Made by a program: the position numbers and the translations under genes
The notes under the pieces: model-generated
Databases searched by the model: none
What the model saw: the letters and a program-made list of their open reading frames with translations, nothing else
What the model was told of the DNA's origin: nothing
Shown here: in pieces, positions 6,738 through 12,599 of the stretch
Position numbering within the stretch: the stretch's first letter is position 1
Layout of the letters: each line of letters opens with the position of its first letter
From: an uncultured Oscillospiraceae bacterium
GTDB taxonomy: Bacteria; Bacillota; Clostridia; Oscillospirales; Oscillospiraceae
Assembly: GCA_905233595.1 (NCBI GenBank)
Contig: CAJOFI010000076.1
Location: 6,780 to 19,378 of the forward strand
DNA: 12,599 bases
Direction of reading: 5' to 3'

Positions 6738-8203
6738 TCCTCGATCTTCTTGGCGATGTCGCGCGCGAGGAGCACCATCTGATCCTCGCTGACCTTGTCG
6801 GGCTCGACCATGATGCGGATCTCGCGACCCGCCTGGATGGCGTAGGAGCTCGCGATGCCCGGGAAGCTCTTGGAGACCTCCTCCAGCTTCTCAAGACGCT
6901 TGACGTAGTTTTCGATGTTCTCGCGCCGGGCGCCGGGGCGGGCGGCGGAGATCGCGTCGGCCGCCTGGACAAGGCAGGCGACGACGGTCTGCGGCTCCAC
7001 GTCGTTATGGTGCGCCTCGATGGCGTGGATCACGGCGTCGGACTCGTGGTACTTGCGGGCGATGTCCACGCCGATGGTGACGTGGCTGCCCTCGACCTCA
7101 TGGTCGATGGCCTTGCCGATGTCGTGCAGGAGACCCGCGCGCTTGGCGGTGGCGACGTCCGCCCCCAGCTCGGCGGCGAGGAGACCCGCGATGTGGCTGA
7201 CCTCGATGGAGTGGTTGAGCACGTTCTGCCCGTAGCTCGTGCGGTAGCGCATACGGCCGAGGAGCTTGACAAGCTCGGGGTGCAGGCCGTGGATGTTCGT
7301 CTCGAACACGGCGCGCTCGCCCTCGGCCTTGATGGTGGCGTTGACTTCCTTCTGCGCCTTCGCGACCATCTCCTCGATGCGGGCGGGGTGGATGCGCCCG
7401 TCGGCGATCAGCTTCTCGAGCGCGAGGCGCGCCACCTCGCGGCGGACGGGGTCGAAGCTGGAGACCGTGATGGCCTCGGGCGTGTCGTCAATGATGAGGT
7501 CGCAGCCCGTCAGCGTCTCGATGCTGCGGATGTTGCGCCCCTCGCGGCCGATGATGCGGCCCTTCATCTCGTCGTTGGGGAGAGGTACGACGGAGACGGT
7601 GATCTCGCTGGTATGGTCGGCGGCGCAGCGCTGGATGGCGGTGGTGATGATCCTGCGGGCGCGCTCGTCCGCCTCTTCCTTGGCCTGCGTCTCGATCTCC
7701 TTGATCTTCACGGCCATCTCGTGGGTCACATCGTCCTTGACGTTGGCGATGATGTAGGCCTTGGCCTCCTCCACGGAGAAGCCGGAGATGCGCTCAAGCA
7801 TCTCGAGCTGGCTCTTCTTGATCTGGGCGATCTCCGCCTGCTGGGCTTCCGCCGCAGCGATCTTGCCCGAGAGCGTCTCGCTCTTTTTCTCGACCGCGTC
7901 GGTCTTGCGGTCCAGGGTCTCCTCCTTCTGCTGAAGGCGGCGCTCCTGCTTCTGCAGCTCGGCACGGCGAGCCTTTTCCTCCCGCTCGTACTCGGAGCGG
8001 CGTTTGTGTATTTCTTCCTTTGCCTCTACGAGAGCTTCTCTCTTCTTGCTCTCTGCGCTCTTGATTGCGTCATTGACTATCTGCTTGGCCTGCTCCTGGG
8101 CGTTGGCGATCTGCTTTTCGGCGTTCTTCTCGCGCGTGATGAAGAACGCGGCGGCAGCGCCCGCGCCGACGACAAGGCCGATCAAGATCCATAAAAACGG
8201 CAT
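6728..8203 (-). CDS. rny: Ribonuclease Y, C-terminally shortened by a repeat element
   Basis: RNase Y is the membrane-anchored endonuclease that starts mRNA decay in Firmicutes. This 491-residue version has an N-terminal membrane helix ([20 protein letters not shown]), a long charged coiled coil (about 25-190), a KH RNA-binding domain with [15 protein letters not shown] (215-229), and an HD domain with [11 protein letters not shown] and the metal-binding LLHDIGK (H360, D361). It ends [12 protein letters not shown]. Relatives, usually about 520 residues, continue with a segment like GQIKVTVIRET.A.EYAK; that end is missing, and the final AAATCT plus TGA lie inside repeat element copy 2. The catalytic domain is intact, so partial function is likely. 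The start is taken as ATG 8203, 12 bases after GGAGGTG; the in-frame ATG at 8224 overlaps that ribosome binding site and is less likely. No gene is co-transcribed. Confidence 0.95.
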   Translation of the reverse strand: MPFLWILIGLVVGAGAAAAFFITREKNAEKQIANAQEQAKQIVNDAIKSAESKKREALVEAKEEIHKRRSEYEREEKARRAELQKQERRLQQKEETLDRKTDAVEKKSETLSGKIAAAEAQQAEIAQIKKSQLEMLERISGFSVEEAKAYIIANVKDDVTHEMAVKIKEIETQAKEEADERARRIITTAIQRCAADHTSEITVSVVPLPNDEMKGRIIGREGRNIRSIETLTGCDLIIDDTPEAITVSSFDPVRREVARLALEKLIADGRIHPARIEEMVAKAQKEVNATIKAEGERAVFETNIHGLHPELVKLLGRMRYRTSYGQNVLNHSIEVSHIAGLLAAELGADVATAKRAGLLHDIGKAIDHEVEGSHVTIGVDIARKYHESDAVIHAIEAHHNDVEPQTVVACLVQAADAISAARPGARRENIENYVKRLEKLEEVSKSFPGIASSYAIQAGREIRIMVEPDKVSEDQMVLLARDIAKKIEDKS

Positions 8204-8310
8204 CGTAAGTAAACACACCTCCATTCTTTCAGAATTTTGCGGTGGTTACTTGATTTTGCGAATGATTCTGTTGGGCAGCTCCAAAAACGCGGGTCTGGTG
8301 ATATGTCGGG

Positions 8311-8370
8311 AGATTTTGCCTCAGGTCGAAGGGCAAAAACGCAGGAAACCTTTGTGTATTGCAGGTTTTT
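8311..8370. repeat. Diverged relative of the repeat element's hairpin unit
   Basis: The order GATTTT-GCCT-(loop)-GGCAAAA-CGCAGGAA-CTTTGTGTATT-CA-TTT follows the element unit (ATTTTTCGCCT-GTAGCG-AGGCGGAAAAT-CGCAGGAATACTTTGTGTATTTCA) with many substitutions. The arms have changed but still pair (TTTTGCC with GGCAAAA). It lacks recognisable ends and lies 75 bp from the intact copy at 8446. Confidence 0.6.
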
Positions 8371-8394
8371 TGCACAAAAAGCCGGGGCAAAAGA

Positions 8395-8411
8395 TCCGGC
8401 GCCGCGCCGGA
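8395..8411. terminator. GC-rich hairpin upstream of rny
   Basis: TCCGGCG-CCG-CGCCGGA forms a perfect 7-bp stem. On the minus strand it is followed by TCTTTTGCCCC, a modest T-tract. No minus-strand gene ends here, so it may be a relic or a leader structure of rny rather than a working terminator. Confidence 0.35.
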
Positions 8412-8445
8412 CGGGAGTTTTGGAAATGCCCTGTTGTGAATCTAA

Positions 8446-8562
8446 GGAACTGTGCAGAAATAAACTGTGCAAAGATGGCGTAGGATTTTTCGCCTGTAGC
8501 GAGGCGGAAAATCGCAGGAATACTTTGTGTATTTCAAGATTTGGTTATTTCGGAACAGTTCC
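8446..8562. mobile_element. MITE-like repeat element, copy 3, intact short form (117 bp)
   Basis: This copy begins GGAACTGTGCAGAAATAA and ends with the reverse complement of GGAACTGTTCCGAAATAA, giving 18-bp inverted ends with two mismatches. It is flanked by TAA at 8443-8445 and TAA at 8563-8565, a probable 3-bp target duplication. The interior holds one hairpin unit and TTTGTGTATTTCAAGATTTGG. No ORF. It is in the same orientation as the copy at 6640-6737, so rny lies between two direct repeats. Confidence 0.88.
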
Positions 8563-8732
8563 TAAGCGAAAATGAGCCATCAAGCGAACTCATCCGAAAT
8601 TGAAAAGAATATCAAAAGGAGCTTCCCCAGGCTCCTCCAATATTATATCCAACTTATTTTAGCCCGAACTTGGTGTTATGTCAAGCATAATTTGACGAAG
8701 GCCGCAGCCGCGGCGGCAGCGGCTGAAAAAAC
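8563..8732. other. A/T-rich intergenic region with two small inverted repeats
   Basis: No gene is supported here. AGGAGC-TTCCCCAG-GCTCCT (8617-8636) is a small hairpin without a T-run. Bases 8701-8723 are a GCC/GCG-rich imperfect inverted repeat with 11-base arms and one mismatch, followed by TGAAAAAACTT. The open frame across the region reads as polyalanine there, has no ribosome binding site, and ends inside the -10 box of the next promoter. Confidence 0.5.
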
Positions 8733-8761
8733 TTGTAAAATGTCCGCCTTTGTACTATAAT
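8733..8761 (+). promoter_or_regulatory. Sigma-A promoter upstream of the LytTR regulator (distal)
   Basis: TTGTAA (8733-8738), a 17-bp spacer and perfect TATAAT (8756-8761). Transcription would begin near 8768, about 150 bases before the regulator's start codon. The -10 overlaps the left arm of an 18-bp palindrome. Confidence 0.75.
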
Positions 8762-8797
8762 ACAGTAAACGCAAATGGTATTTGCGTTTACTGTATT
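8759..8797. promoter_or_regulatory. Perfect 18-bp palindrome over the -10/start site, probable operator
   Basis: AATACAGTAAACGCAAAT (8759-8776) and its exact reverse complement (8780-8797) are separated by GGT. The outer part contains ACAGTAAAC, close to the LytTR-domain box (ACAGTTAAG in AgrA sites). Because transcription from the distal promoter would begin inside the left arm, the full stem would not form in that RNA, so a protein-binding site is more likely than a terminator. TTTTTA after the right arm means that longer read-through RNAs could terminate here. Confidence 0.65.
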
Positions 8798-8848
8798 TTT
8801 ATCAAAGCCGTTTTTCTCGCGCCTGACGGGGCAACCGAAAAACATGGC

Positions 8849-8886
8849 AATACAGTAAACTCATTTTCAAATTCGTTTGCTATAAT
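8849..8886 (+). promoter_or_regulatory. Proximal promoter with LytTR-like box in place of a -35
   Basis: A second copy of AATACAGTAAAC (8849-8860) precedes a perfect TATAAT (8881-8886). At 17-bp spacing the -35 would be AACTCA, a poor match, as is typical of activator-dependent promoters. A weaker box, TTCGTTTGC (8872-8880), lies 20 bp after the first box core. Transcription would start about 25 bases before the regulator ATG. Confidence 0.55.
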
Positions 8887-8918
8887 CTCCAATCTTGAAA
8901 CACAAGGGGGTGTCGGGA

Positions 8919-9623
8919 ATGCTGTGGATCGCGATCGTTGACGACGACGCAAGCGACTCCGAGCCGCTCCGGGCACACGTAGAGAGCTATTGCGCAAGCA
9001 GGGCGCTCACCGCCACGGTACGCGTTTTTCGCGACGGGCTGGACTTCATCCGCGCTACGGATCATTTTGACATCGTGTTCATGGACATCCGCATGGAGAA
9101 GCTCGACGGGCTCGACGCCGCCCATCTCATGCGCAAGATCAACCGGGACGCCTGCCTGATCTTCGTGACCAACATGGCGCAGTTCGCCATCAAGGGCTAT
9201 GAGGTGGACGCGCTCGACTTCATCATCAAGCCCGCCTCGCTCGCCTCGATCACCTACGTGCTGGACAAGGCCATGAAGCGCCTGCGGGAGAGCAGCAACA
9301 CCACCTTCTCCCTCAAGACCTCCGAGGGCACCGTGAGCATCTCCTCCAACGACATCAGCTACGTGGAGGTCTTTGACCACAACCTCGTCTATCACACCGT
9401 CAAGGGCGACTACACCGTGCGCGGGCGGCTCAGCGACGTGAGCGGCAAGCTCGACCCCGCGCGCTTCGTGCTGTGCAACCGCTCCTTCGTGGTGAACCTG
9501 CGCTTCGTGACCAACGTGGGCAGCGAATTTCTCTGCATCGGGGATACGCGCATCTCGATCTCCAAATCCCACCGCAAGGAGCTGATGCAGCGCTTCTCCA
9601 GCTTTCTGGGGGACAGCCTATGA
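8919..9623 (+). CDS. LytTR-family response regulator (AgrA-like)
   Basis: This is a 234-residue cytoplasmic regulator. Residues 1-120 are a receiver domain: acidic pocket D8-D10 (IVDDDASD), phospho-acceptor D56 in DIVFMDIRM, T84 in IFVTN and K104 in FIIKPAS. Residues 128-232 are a LytTR DNA-binding domain (ISYVEVFDHNLVYHTVKGDY, then GRLSDVSGKLD, FVLCNRSFVVNL, ISISKSHRKEL). LytTR proteins bind ACAGTTAAG-like direct repeats; similar ACAGTAAAC boxes lie at its own promoters, which suggests autoregulation. The start is the ATG at 8919, eight bases after AAGGGGG; an in-frame TTG at 8895 would add eight residues before the normal domain start. Its stop overlaps the kinase start (ATGA), so the pair is made together. 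Confidence 0.94.
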   Translation: MLWIAIVDDDASDSEPLRAHVESYCASRALTATVRVFRDGLDFIRATDHFDIVFMDIRMEKLDGLDAAHLMRKINRDACLIFVTNMAQFAIKGYEVDALDFIIKPASLASITYVLDKAMKRLRESSNTTFSLKTSEGTVSISSNDISYVEVFDHNLVYHTVKGDYTVRGRLSDVSGKLDPARFVLCNRSFVVNLRFVTNVGSEFLCIGDTRISISKSHRKELMQRFSSFLGDSL

Positions 9624-10948
9624 GCGGCAACGCGCCCTGGGTCGCCGCCGTTGACCACCGCATCTCGTCGGCCATCGTCTTCTTCCTGCTCCTGCTGCTT
9701 TTGAACACCGCGCCCAAGCGGAGCCGCTTCGCGCTCAAGGCGGCGCTGAGCCTGCTCGCCTTCTGCGCGGCAAGCTGGGCCGTGCGCTATGTGGCGGACG
9801 TGCTGCTGACGGTCATCGAGCTGCGCGGTCTCGGCCACAGCGCGCAGATTTTCCTGCTGTTTTTGCTGTTCTGGCTGGCCTATCTCAACTGCTACCGGGT
9901 CTCCCGGGTGGAGGCGGCGTATCTGAGCGTGCTCGCGCTCACGGTGTTCAAGATCGCCTGGAACGGCTTCAAGACCGGCAGCAGCCTCCTTGCCGTGAGC
10001 GGCGTGCCCGCGCTGTGGGGGCAGTACAGCCCGCTCGGCTCGCTGGTGTCCTACGCGGTGTATTTCACGCTCTGCCTCATCTGCTGCGCGATCTACAAAA
10101 ACGCCGTGCCCGAGCCGGCGCTCCACTCCCCGCCGCCGCTCGTCGCGACGCTGGCGAGCATCTTCGTGCTGTTTCAGATGGTGCTGGAATACTGCGGCAT
10201 CGTCTTTACCGGCAGCAGCCAGGCGCTCTTCCTCTACTACTTCTGCGCCCTGCTCTATACGATCCTCAACTTCGTGGCGCTCGTGATGATCGCCCTGCTC
10301 GACAGCTTCCGCCACGAGAACCGCAGCATGCACGACTTCATCTCCAACAAGATGCGCTACTATGAGATGAGCCACGACGGCATCGTCAACCTCCAGACCA
10401 AGTGCCACGACCTCAAGCACCAGATCGCCGCGATCCGTTCGGAGGCGGGCAAGGCGCGCTTCAACCAGTACCTCGACGAGCTGGAGGCGTCCATCGACGA
10501 ATACAGCACCGTCGTGGAATGCGGCAACCAGACCGTGGACATCGTGCTGACCGAGAAGAACATCCTCTGCATGTCCTGCGGGGTGAAGTTCTCCTATATG
10601 CTCGACGGCAGCCTCTTCTCCTTTCTGAGCGAGCGGGAGATCTACTCCCTCTTCGGAAACGCCCTCGACAACGCCCTGGAGGGCACGAGCCGGGTCAGGG
10701 ACGCCTCCAACCGCATGATCTCCCTCAAGAGCAACGTGCGCGGCGACCTCGCGGTTTTGCAGATCGAGAACACCTACGAGGGCGAAATGCGCATCGTGGA
10801 CGGCCTGCCCCGCACCACCAAGCAGCAGAGCGGGCACGGCTTCGGCCTCAGATCCATCCAGCGCATCGCCGAAAAGCACGGCGGCGGCATGTCTGTTCGC
10901 GCCGAGGGCGGCATCTTCAAGCTGAGCGTCTTTATGAAACCGTTGTAG
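9620..10948 (+). CDS. GHKL-type sensor histidine kinase (AgrC-like)
   Basis: This 442-residue membrane sensor is the partner of the LytTR regulator before it. The first 230 or so residues contain about six hydrophobic segments (for example IVFFLLLLLL, AQIFLLFLLFWLAYL, VSYAVYFTLCLICCAIY, LFLYYFCALLYTILNFVALVM) as in peptide-sensing AgrC-like kinases. The cytoplasmic part has the phospho-acceptor H267 in CHDLKHQIAAI, the N-box FGNALDNALEG (345-355) and the G-box GHGFGLRSI (405-413), the GHKL/HATPase_c_5 arrangement. The ATG overlaps the regulator's TGA. AgrC-like kinases usually sense cyclic or short peptides, but no agrB or agrD is in the window. Alternatively it could be a bacteriocin-type or general LytTR-linked sensor. 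The signal is unknown. Confidence 0.9.
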   Translation: MSGNAPWVAAVDHRISSAIVFFLLLLLLNTAPKRSRFALKAALSLLAFCAASWAVRYVADVLLTVIELRGLGHSAQIFLLFLLFWLAYLNCYRVSRVEAAYLSVLALTVFKIAWNGFKTGSSLLAVSGVPALWGQYSPLGSLVSYAVYFTLCLICCAIYKNAVPEPALHSPPPLVATLASIFVLFQMVLEYCGIVFTGSSQALFLYYFCALLYTILNFVALVMIALLDSFRHENRSMHDFISNKMRYYEMSHDGIVNLQTKCHDLKHQIAAIRSEAGKARFNQYLDELEASIDEYSTVVECGNQTVDIVLTEKNILCMSCGVKFSYMLDGSLFSFLSEREIYSLFGNALDNALEGTSRVRDASNRMISLKSNVRGDLAVLQIENTYEGEMRIVDGLPRTTKQQSGHGFGLRSIQRIAEKHGGGMSVRAEGGIFKLSVFMKPL

Positions 10949-11014
10949 CGCCGATCACGGATCGGCGGAAAAGCCGCCCAGTCTCGACAGATTACAATTC
11001 GCCGCGATGCGGCG
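10949..11014. other. Cluster of small hairpins directly after the kinase stop
   Basis: CGCCGATC-ACG-GATCGGCG (10949-10967) starts at the base after the stop codon. GGCGG-AAAAG-CCGCC (10964-10978) overlaps it, and CGCCGC-GAT-GCGGCG (11000-11014) follows. None has a clean T-run, so they look like 3'-end structure of the two-component mRNA rather than individual terminators. The overlapping pair cannot both form. Confidence 0.5.
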
Positions 11015-11058
11015 CCATCCTTCTTTATCCGTTTCCCCGAGCGCGTACCTTCGCCTCC

Positions 11059-11104
11059 AAAGCTGTCGTGAATTGGTCGTGGCATCCGTTCACGGCAGCT
11101 TTTT
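11059..11104 (+). terminator. Terminator of the two-component operon
   Basis: AAAGCTGTCGTGAA (11059-11072) pairs with TTCACGGCAGCTTT (11089-11102) over 14 bp with one G-U pair and a 16-base loop, and five Ts finish the structure (11100-11104). It separates the kinase from the glycoside hydrolase gene. The remaining 160 bases to that gene are T-rich (11164-11180) and include TAAAAT at 11192-11197, a possible -10 without a clear -35. Confidence 0.65.
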
Positions 11105-11266
11105 GCCGTAAATATGGCCTTTCACCCTTCGCGGCGCACGGCGGTGTGTTCATGCCAAAGGACTTTTTTTCTGTTTTTTCCTATGTTATTCTAAAATCAG
11201 AGCTGGGGCGTCTTCGCGCGGCGCTCCGATCCAAGCGACCAAAATCTAATACAAGGAGAACGGAAA

Positions 11267-12599
11267 ATGAAGAAATTCGTTGCCATCGTCGCCATGCTGG
11301 CGCTGCTGCTGAGCCTGTCTCCCGCAGTCTTCGCCGAGGGCGACACCTACATCCCCGCTCCTTACGATCCGGCCGAGGTCGATCCGACCGCGACCTATCT
11401 GGAGCCCGTGTTCTATGAAAACGAGGGCGGCCCCACCATCGGCGTCACCACCGTGGGTGTGATCCAGTCCGAGGGTCTCTACTTCAAGGACAGCAACAAC
11501 AACCAGGAGCTCGACCCCTTTGAGGACTGGCGCCTGGACGCCAAGGAGCGCGCGGCTGACATGGTCAGCAAGATGAGCCTCGAGGATCAGGCGGGCTTCG
11601 TGTTCAACGCCCTCGCCATCACCCCGGGCGTGCCCAAGCTCGACATGGCCAAGAACGAGGACGGCAGCATCAACCCCGCCGCCATCGTCACCATCCTCGG
11701 CGAGGGTGAGGAGTCCAAGAACGCTTATGCCTCCGGCTTCGCGGGGCTTGACTCCTTCGTCATCAACACCCAGAAGGTGCGCGCCGGCGTGTACCGCGGC
11801 GGATTGAACTTTGACGCCTCCACCGTCGCGCTCTACAACAACGTCGTCACCGAGATGGCCGAGGCCGACGCCGCCCAGCGCGGTGTGCCCGCCATCCCCA
11901 TGACCATCATCTCCAACCCCATCTCCGCCGGCTTCCCCGACGCGCAGGGTCTGGCTGCCGCCGCGATGGGCGATGGCAACTATGACGCGATCCGCGACTA
12001 TGCCGAGGTAGACCGCCAGATGTGGGTCGCCCAGGGCATCAACGCGATGTACGGCCCCCAGGTCGATCTTGTCACCGACCCCCGCTGGCCGCGCAACCTT
12101 GAGACCCTTACCGAGCGTCCCGAAGTCGCCGCCGGCATCATCACCGCGCTGGTCGAGGGTTACCAGAACGGCGAGGGCGGCATGAAGGAGGGCGCTGTCG
12201 CCCTGTCCGTCAAGCACTTCCCCGGCGACGGTTCCGCTGAGAACGGCTTCGAGTCCCACACCACCCAGGGTCAGTGGCGCCTCTACCCCACCGAGGGTTC
12301 TCTGGAGAAGTACCAGCTCGTGGCCTTCCAGGCCGCCATTGACGCGGGCTGCGGCTCCATCATGCCCTGCTACTCCCGCGACGCGGCTGACGCCCGTTCC
12401 GCCGTGCAGAGCTATCGCGGCCACGAGGTCGCGGTCAACCAGCTCGGTTCCGCTTACAACGAGGAGATCATCACCACCCTGCTGCGCGACGTCATGGGCT
12501 TTGACGGCTACGTCAACACCGACTCCGGCATCGTCACCGGCCAGACCTTCGGCATGACCTATCTGACCGACGAGATCGACCAGTACGGCACCTATGCCG
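11267..12599 (+). CDS. Secreted glycoside hydrolase family 3 protein (3' end outside window)
   Basis: The frame is open from the ATG, eight bases after AAGGAG, to the window end (444 residues seen). A signal peptide is clear: MKKF, a hydrophobic run of Ala/Leu/Val and SPAVFA before EGDTY (cleavage near residue 23). DSNNNQELDPFE is an EF-hand-like calcium loop and precedes DWR and SKMSLEDQ, the usual opening of the GH3 barrel. Further GH3 signs are DPRWPRN..T..E and VKHFPGDGSAENGFESH (K316, H317). D419 in GYVNTDSGIV aligns with the catalytic nucleophile. Relatives normally read TDWG, so TDSG is unusual. It would cleave beta-linked glucose or xylose residues from extracellular glycans; the substrate is not predictable. 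Codons such as GGT, GCT and CGT are more common than in neighbouring genes, suggesting high expression. No lipobox Cys is seen. Confidence 0.88.
   Translation, partial: MKKFVAIVAMLALLLSLSPAVFAEGDTYIPAPYDPAEVDPTATYLEPVFYENEGGPTIGVTTVGVIQSEGLYFKDSNNNQELDPFEDWRLDAKERAADMVSKMSLEDQAGFVFNALAITPGVPKLDMAKNEDGSINPAAIVTILGEGEESKNAYASGFAGLDSFVINTQKVRAGVYRGGLNFDASTVALYNNVVTEMAEADAAQRGVPAIPMTIISNPISAGFPDAQGLAAAAMGDGNYDAIRDYAEVDRQMWVAQGINAMYGPQVDLVTDPRWPRNLETLTERPEVAAGIITALVEGYQNGEGGMKEGAVALSVKHFPGDGSAENGFESHTTQGQWRLYPTEGSLEKYQLVAFQAAIDAGCGSIMPCYSRDAADARSAVQSYRGHEVAVNQLGSAYNEEIITTLLRDVMGFDGYVNTDSGIVTGQTFGMTYLTDEIDQYGTYA

Larger units (their letters stand above)
8204..8445 (-). other. rny 5' leader and upstream intergenic region
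   Basis: This stretch contains no gene I can support. It holds the rny ribosome binding site (GGAGGTG, 8222-8216), a diverged relative of the repeat element (8311-8370) and a GC hairpin (8395-8411). No convincing -35/-10 pair for rny was found on the minus strand, so the promoter is unplaced. Confidence 0.6.

Noticed and set aside
6587..8194. Long plus-strand open frame opposite rny (535 codons)
   Set aside because: Antisense shadow of rny in GC-rich DNA; its sequence is low-complexity Leu/Asp/Gly/Val typical of such shadows, and the minus-strand RNase Y is unambiguous.
8572..8760. 62-codon plus-strand frame with a run of eight alanines
   Set aside because: No ribosome binding site, the alanine run comes from an imperfect inverted repeat, and the stop lies in the TATAAT of the next promoter.
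8759..8797. Reading the 18-bp palindrome mainly as an intrinsic terminator
   Set aside because: The stem is A/T-rich, overlaps a good -10 box and start site, and its half-site recurs at a second promoter; an operator explains more.
8775..8858. 27-codon hydrophobic frame between the two promoters of the LytTR operon, considered as a signal peptide gene
   Set aside because: The ATG is inside the palindrome, only a few bases from the predicted transcription start, with no ribosome binding site; no AgrD-like cysteine ring or charged tail.
8888..8907. CAATCTTGAAACACAAG resembling the element's CAAATCTTGAAATACACAAAG
   Set aside because: Short and gapped match without any other element sequence around it; likely chance in an A-rich leader.
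11007..11111. 34-codon frame with one cysteine between the kinase and GH3 genes, considered as agrD
   Set aside because: No ribosome binding site, composition explained by hairpin arms, and no AgrB partner.
11246..12424. Minus-strand open frame opposite the GH3 gene (392 codons)
   Set aside because: The plus strand encodes a signal peptide and GH3 motifs in an uninterrupted frame; the minus frame is a shadow.

Overview
The window reads as chromosomal DNA of a GC-rich Clostridia-class Firmicute, probably anaerobic and possibly gut-associated. The evidence is a dnaG-rpoD pair, a YlmC/YmxH sporulation-type PRC-barrel protein, a Noc-type nucleoid occlusion protein, RNase Y, and an AgrC/AgrA-like (GHKL kinase + LytTR regulator) two-component system. 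Third codon positions are mostly G or C, while intergenic regions are much more A/T-rich. A species name cannot be given from the sequence alone.

Layout. (1) 2-1737, plus strand: the 3' end of dnaG overlaps rpoD/sigA by four bases. (2) 1828-2966, minus strand: noc followed by ylmC, with a perfect 20-bp hairpin between them that contains the ylmC ribosome binding site. (3) 2992-3259: a repeat element with internal tandem duplications, then a strong bidirectional terminator. (4) 3495-5542, minus strand: a sodium/dicarboxylate-type symporter overlapping dapF by one base. Back-to-back sigma-A promoters separate it from a divergent AraC-type regulator (5688-6521). (5) 6640-8562: rny (RNase Y, minus strand) lying between copies of the same repeat element; one copy supplies the rny stop codon. 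(6) 8733-10948, plus strand: two promoter-like sites with LytTR-like boxes, then a LytTR response regulator and a GHKL histidine kinase overlapping by four bases. (7) 11267 to the window end: a secreted glycoside hydrolase family 3 protein, cut off by the edge.

The least ordinary content is a small non-coding repeat family. Two complete copies (268 and 117 bp) have related ends (GGAACTGTtCcGAAATAA / GGAACTGTgCaGAAATAA, inverted) and 3-bp direct flanks (TTG..TTG and TAA..TAA), so they look like a MITE. A third copy has lost one end, together with what looks like the last two dozen or so codons of rny. A diverged fourth relative lies in the rny leader and keeps the internal hairpin. The composite copy also sits only 25 bp upstream of noc, so the family has affected the expression or sequence of two core genes.

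Other points: the Noc protein lacks about eleven residues normally found between the GVL and GERR motifs of its CTP-binding domain. The symporter-dapF pairing behind an AraC regulator suggests a link between aspartate-family amino acid uptake and meso-diaminopimelate supply. The Agr-like two-component system has no agrB or agrD in view.
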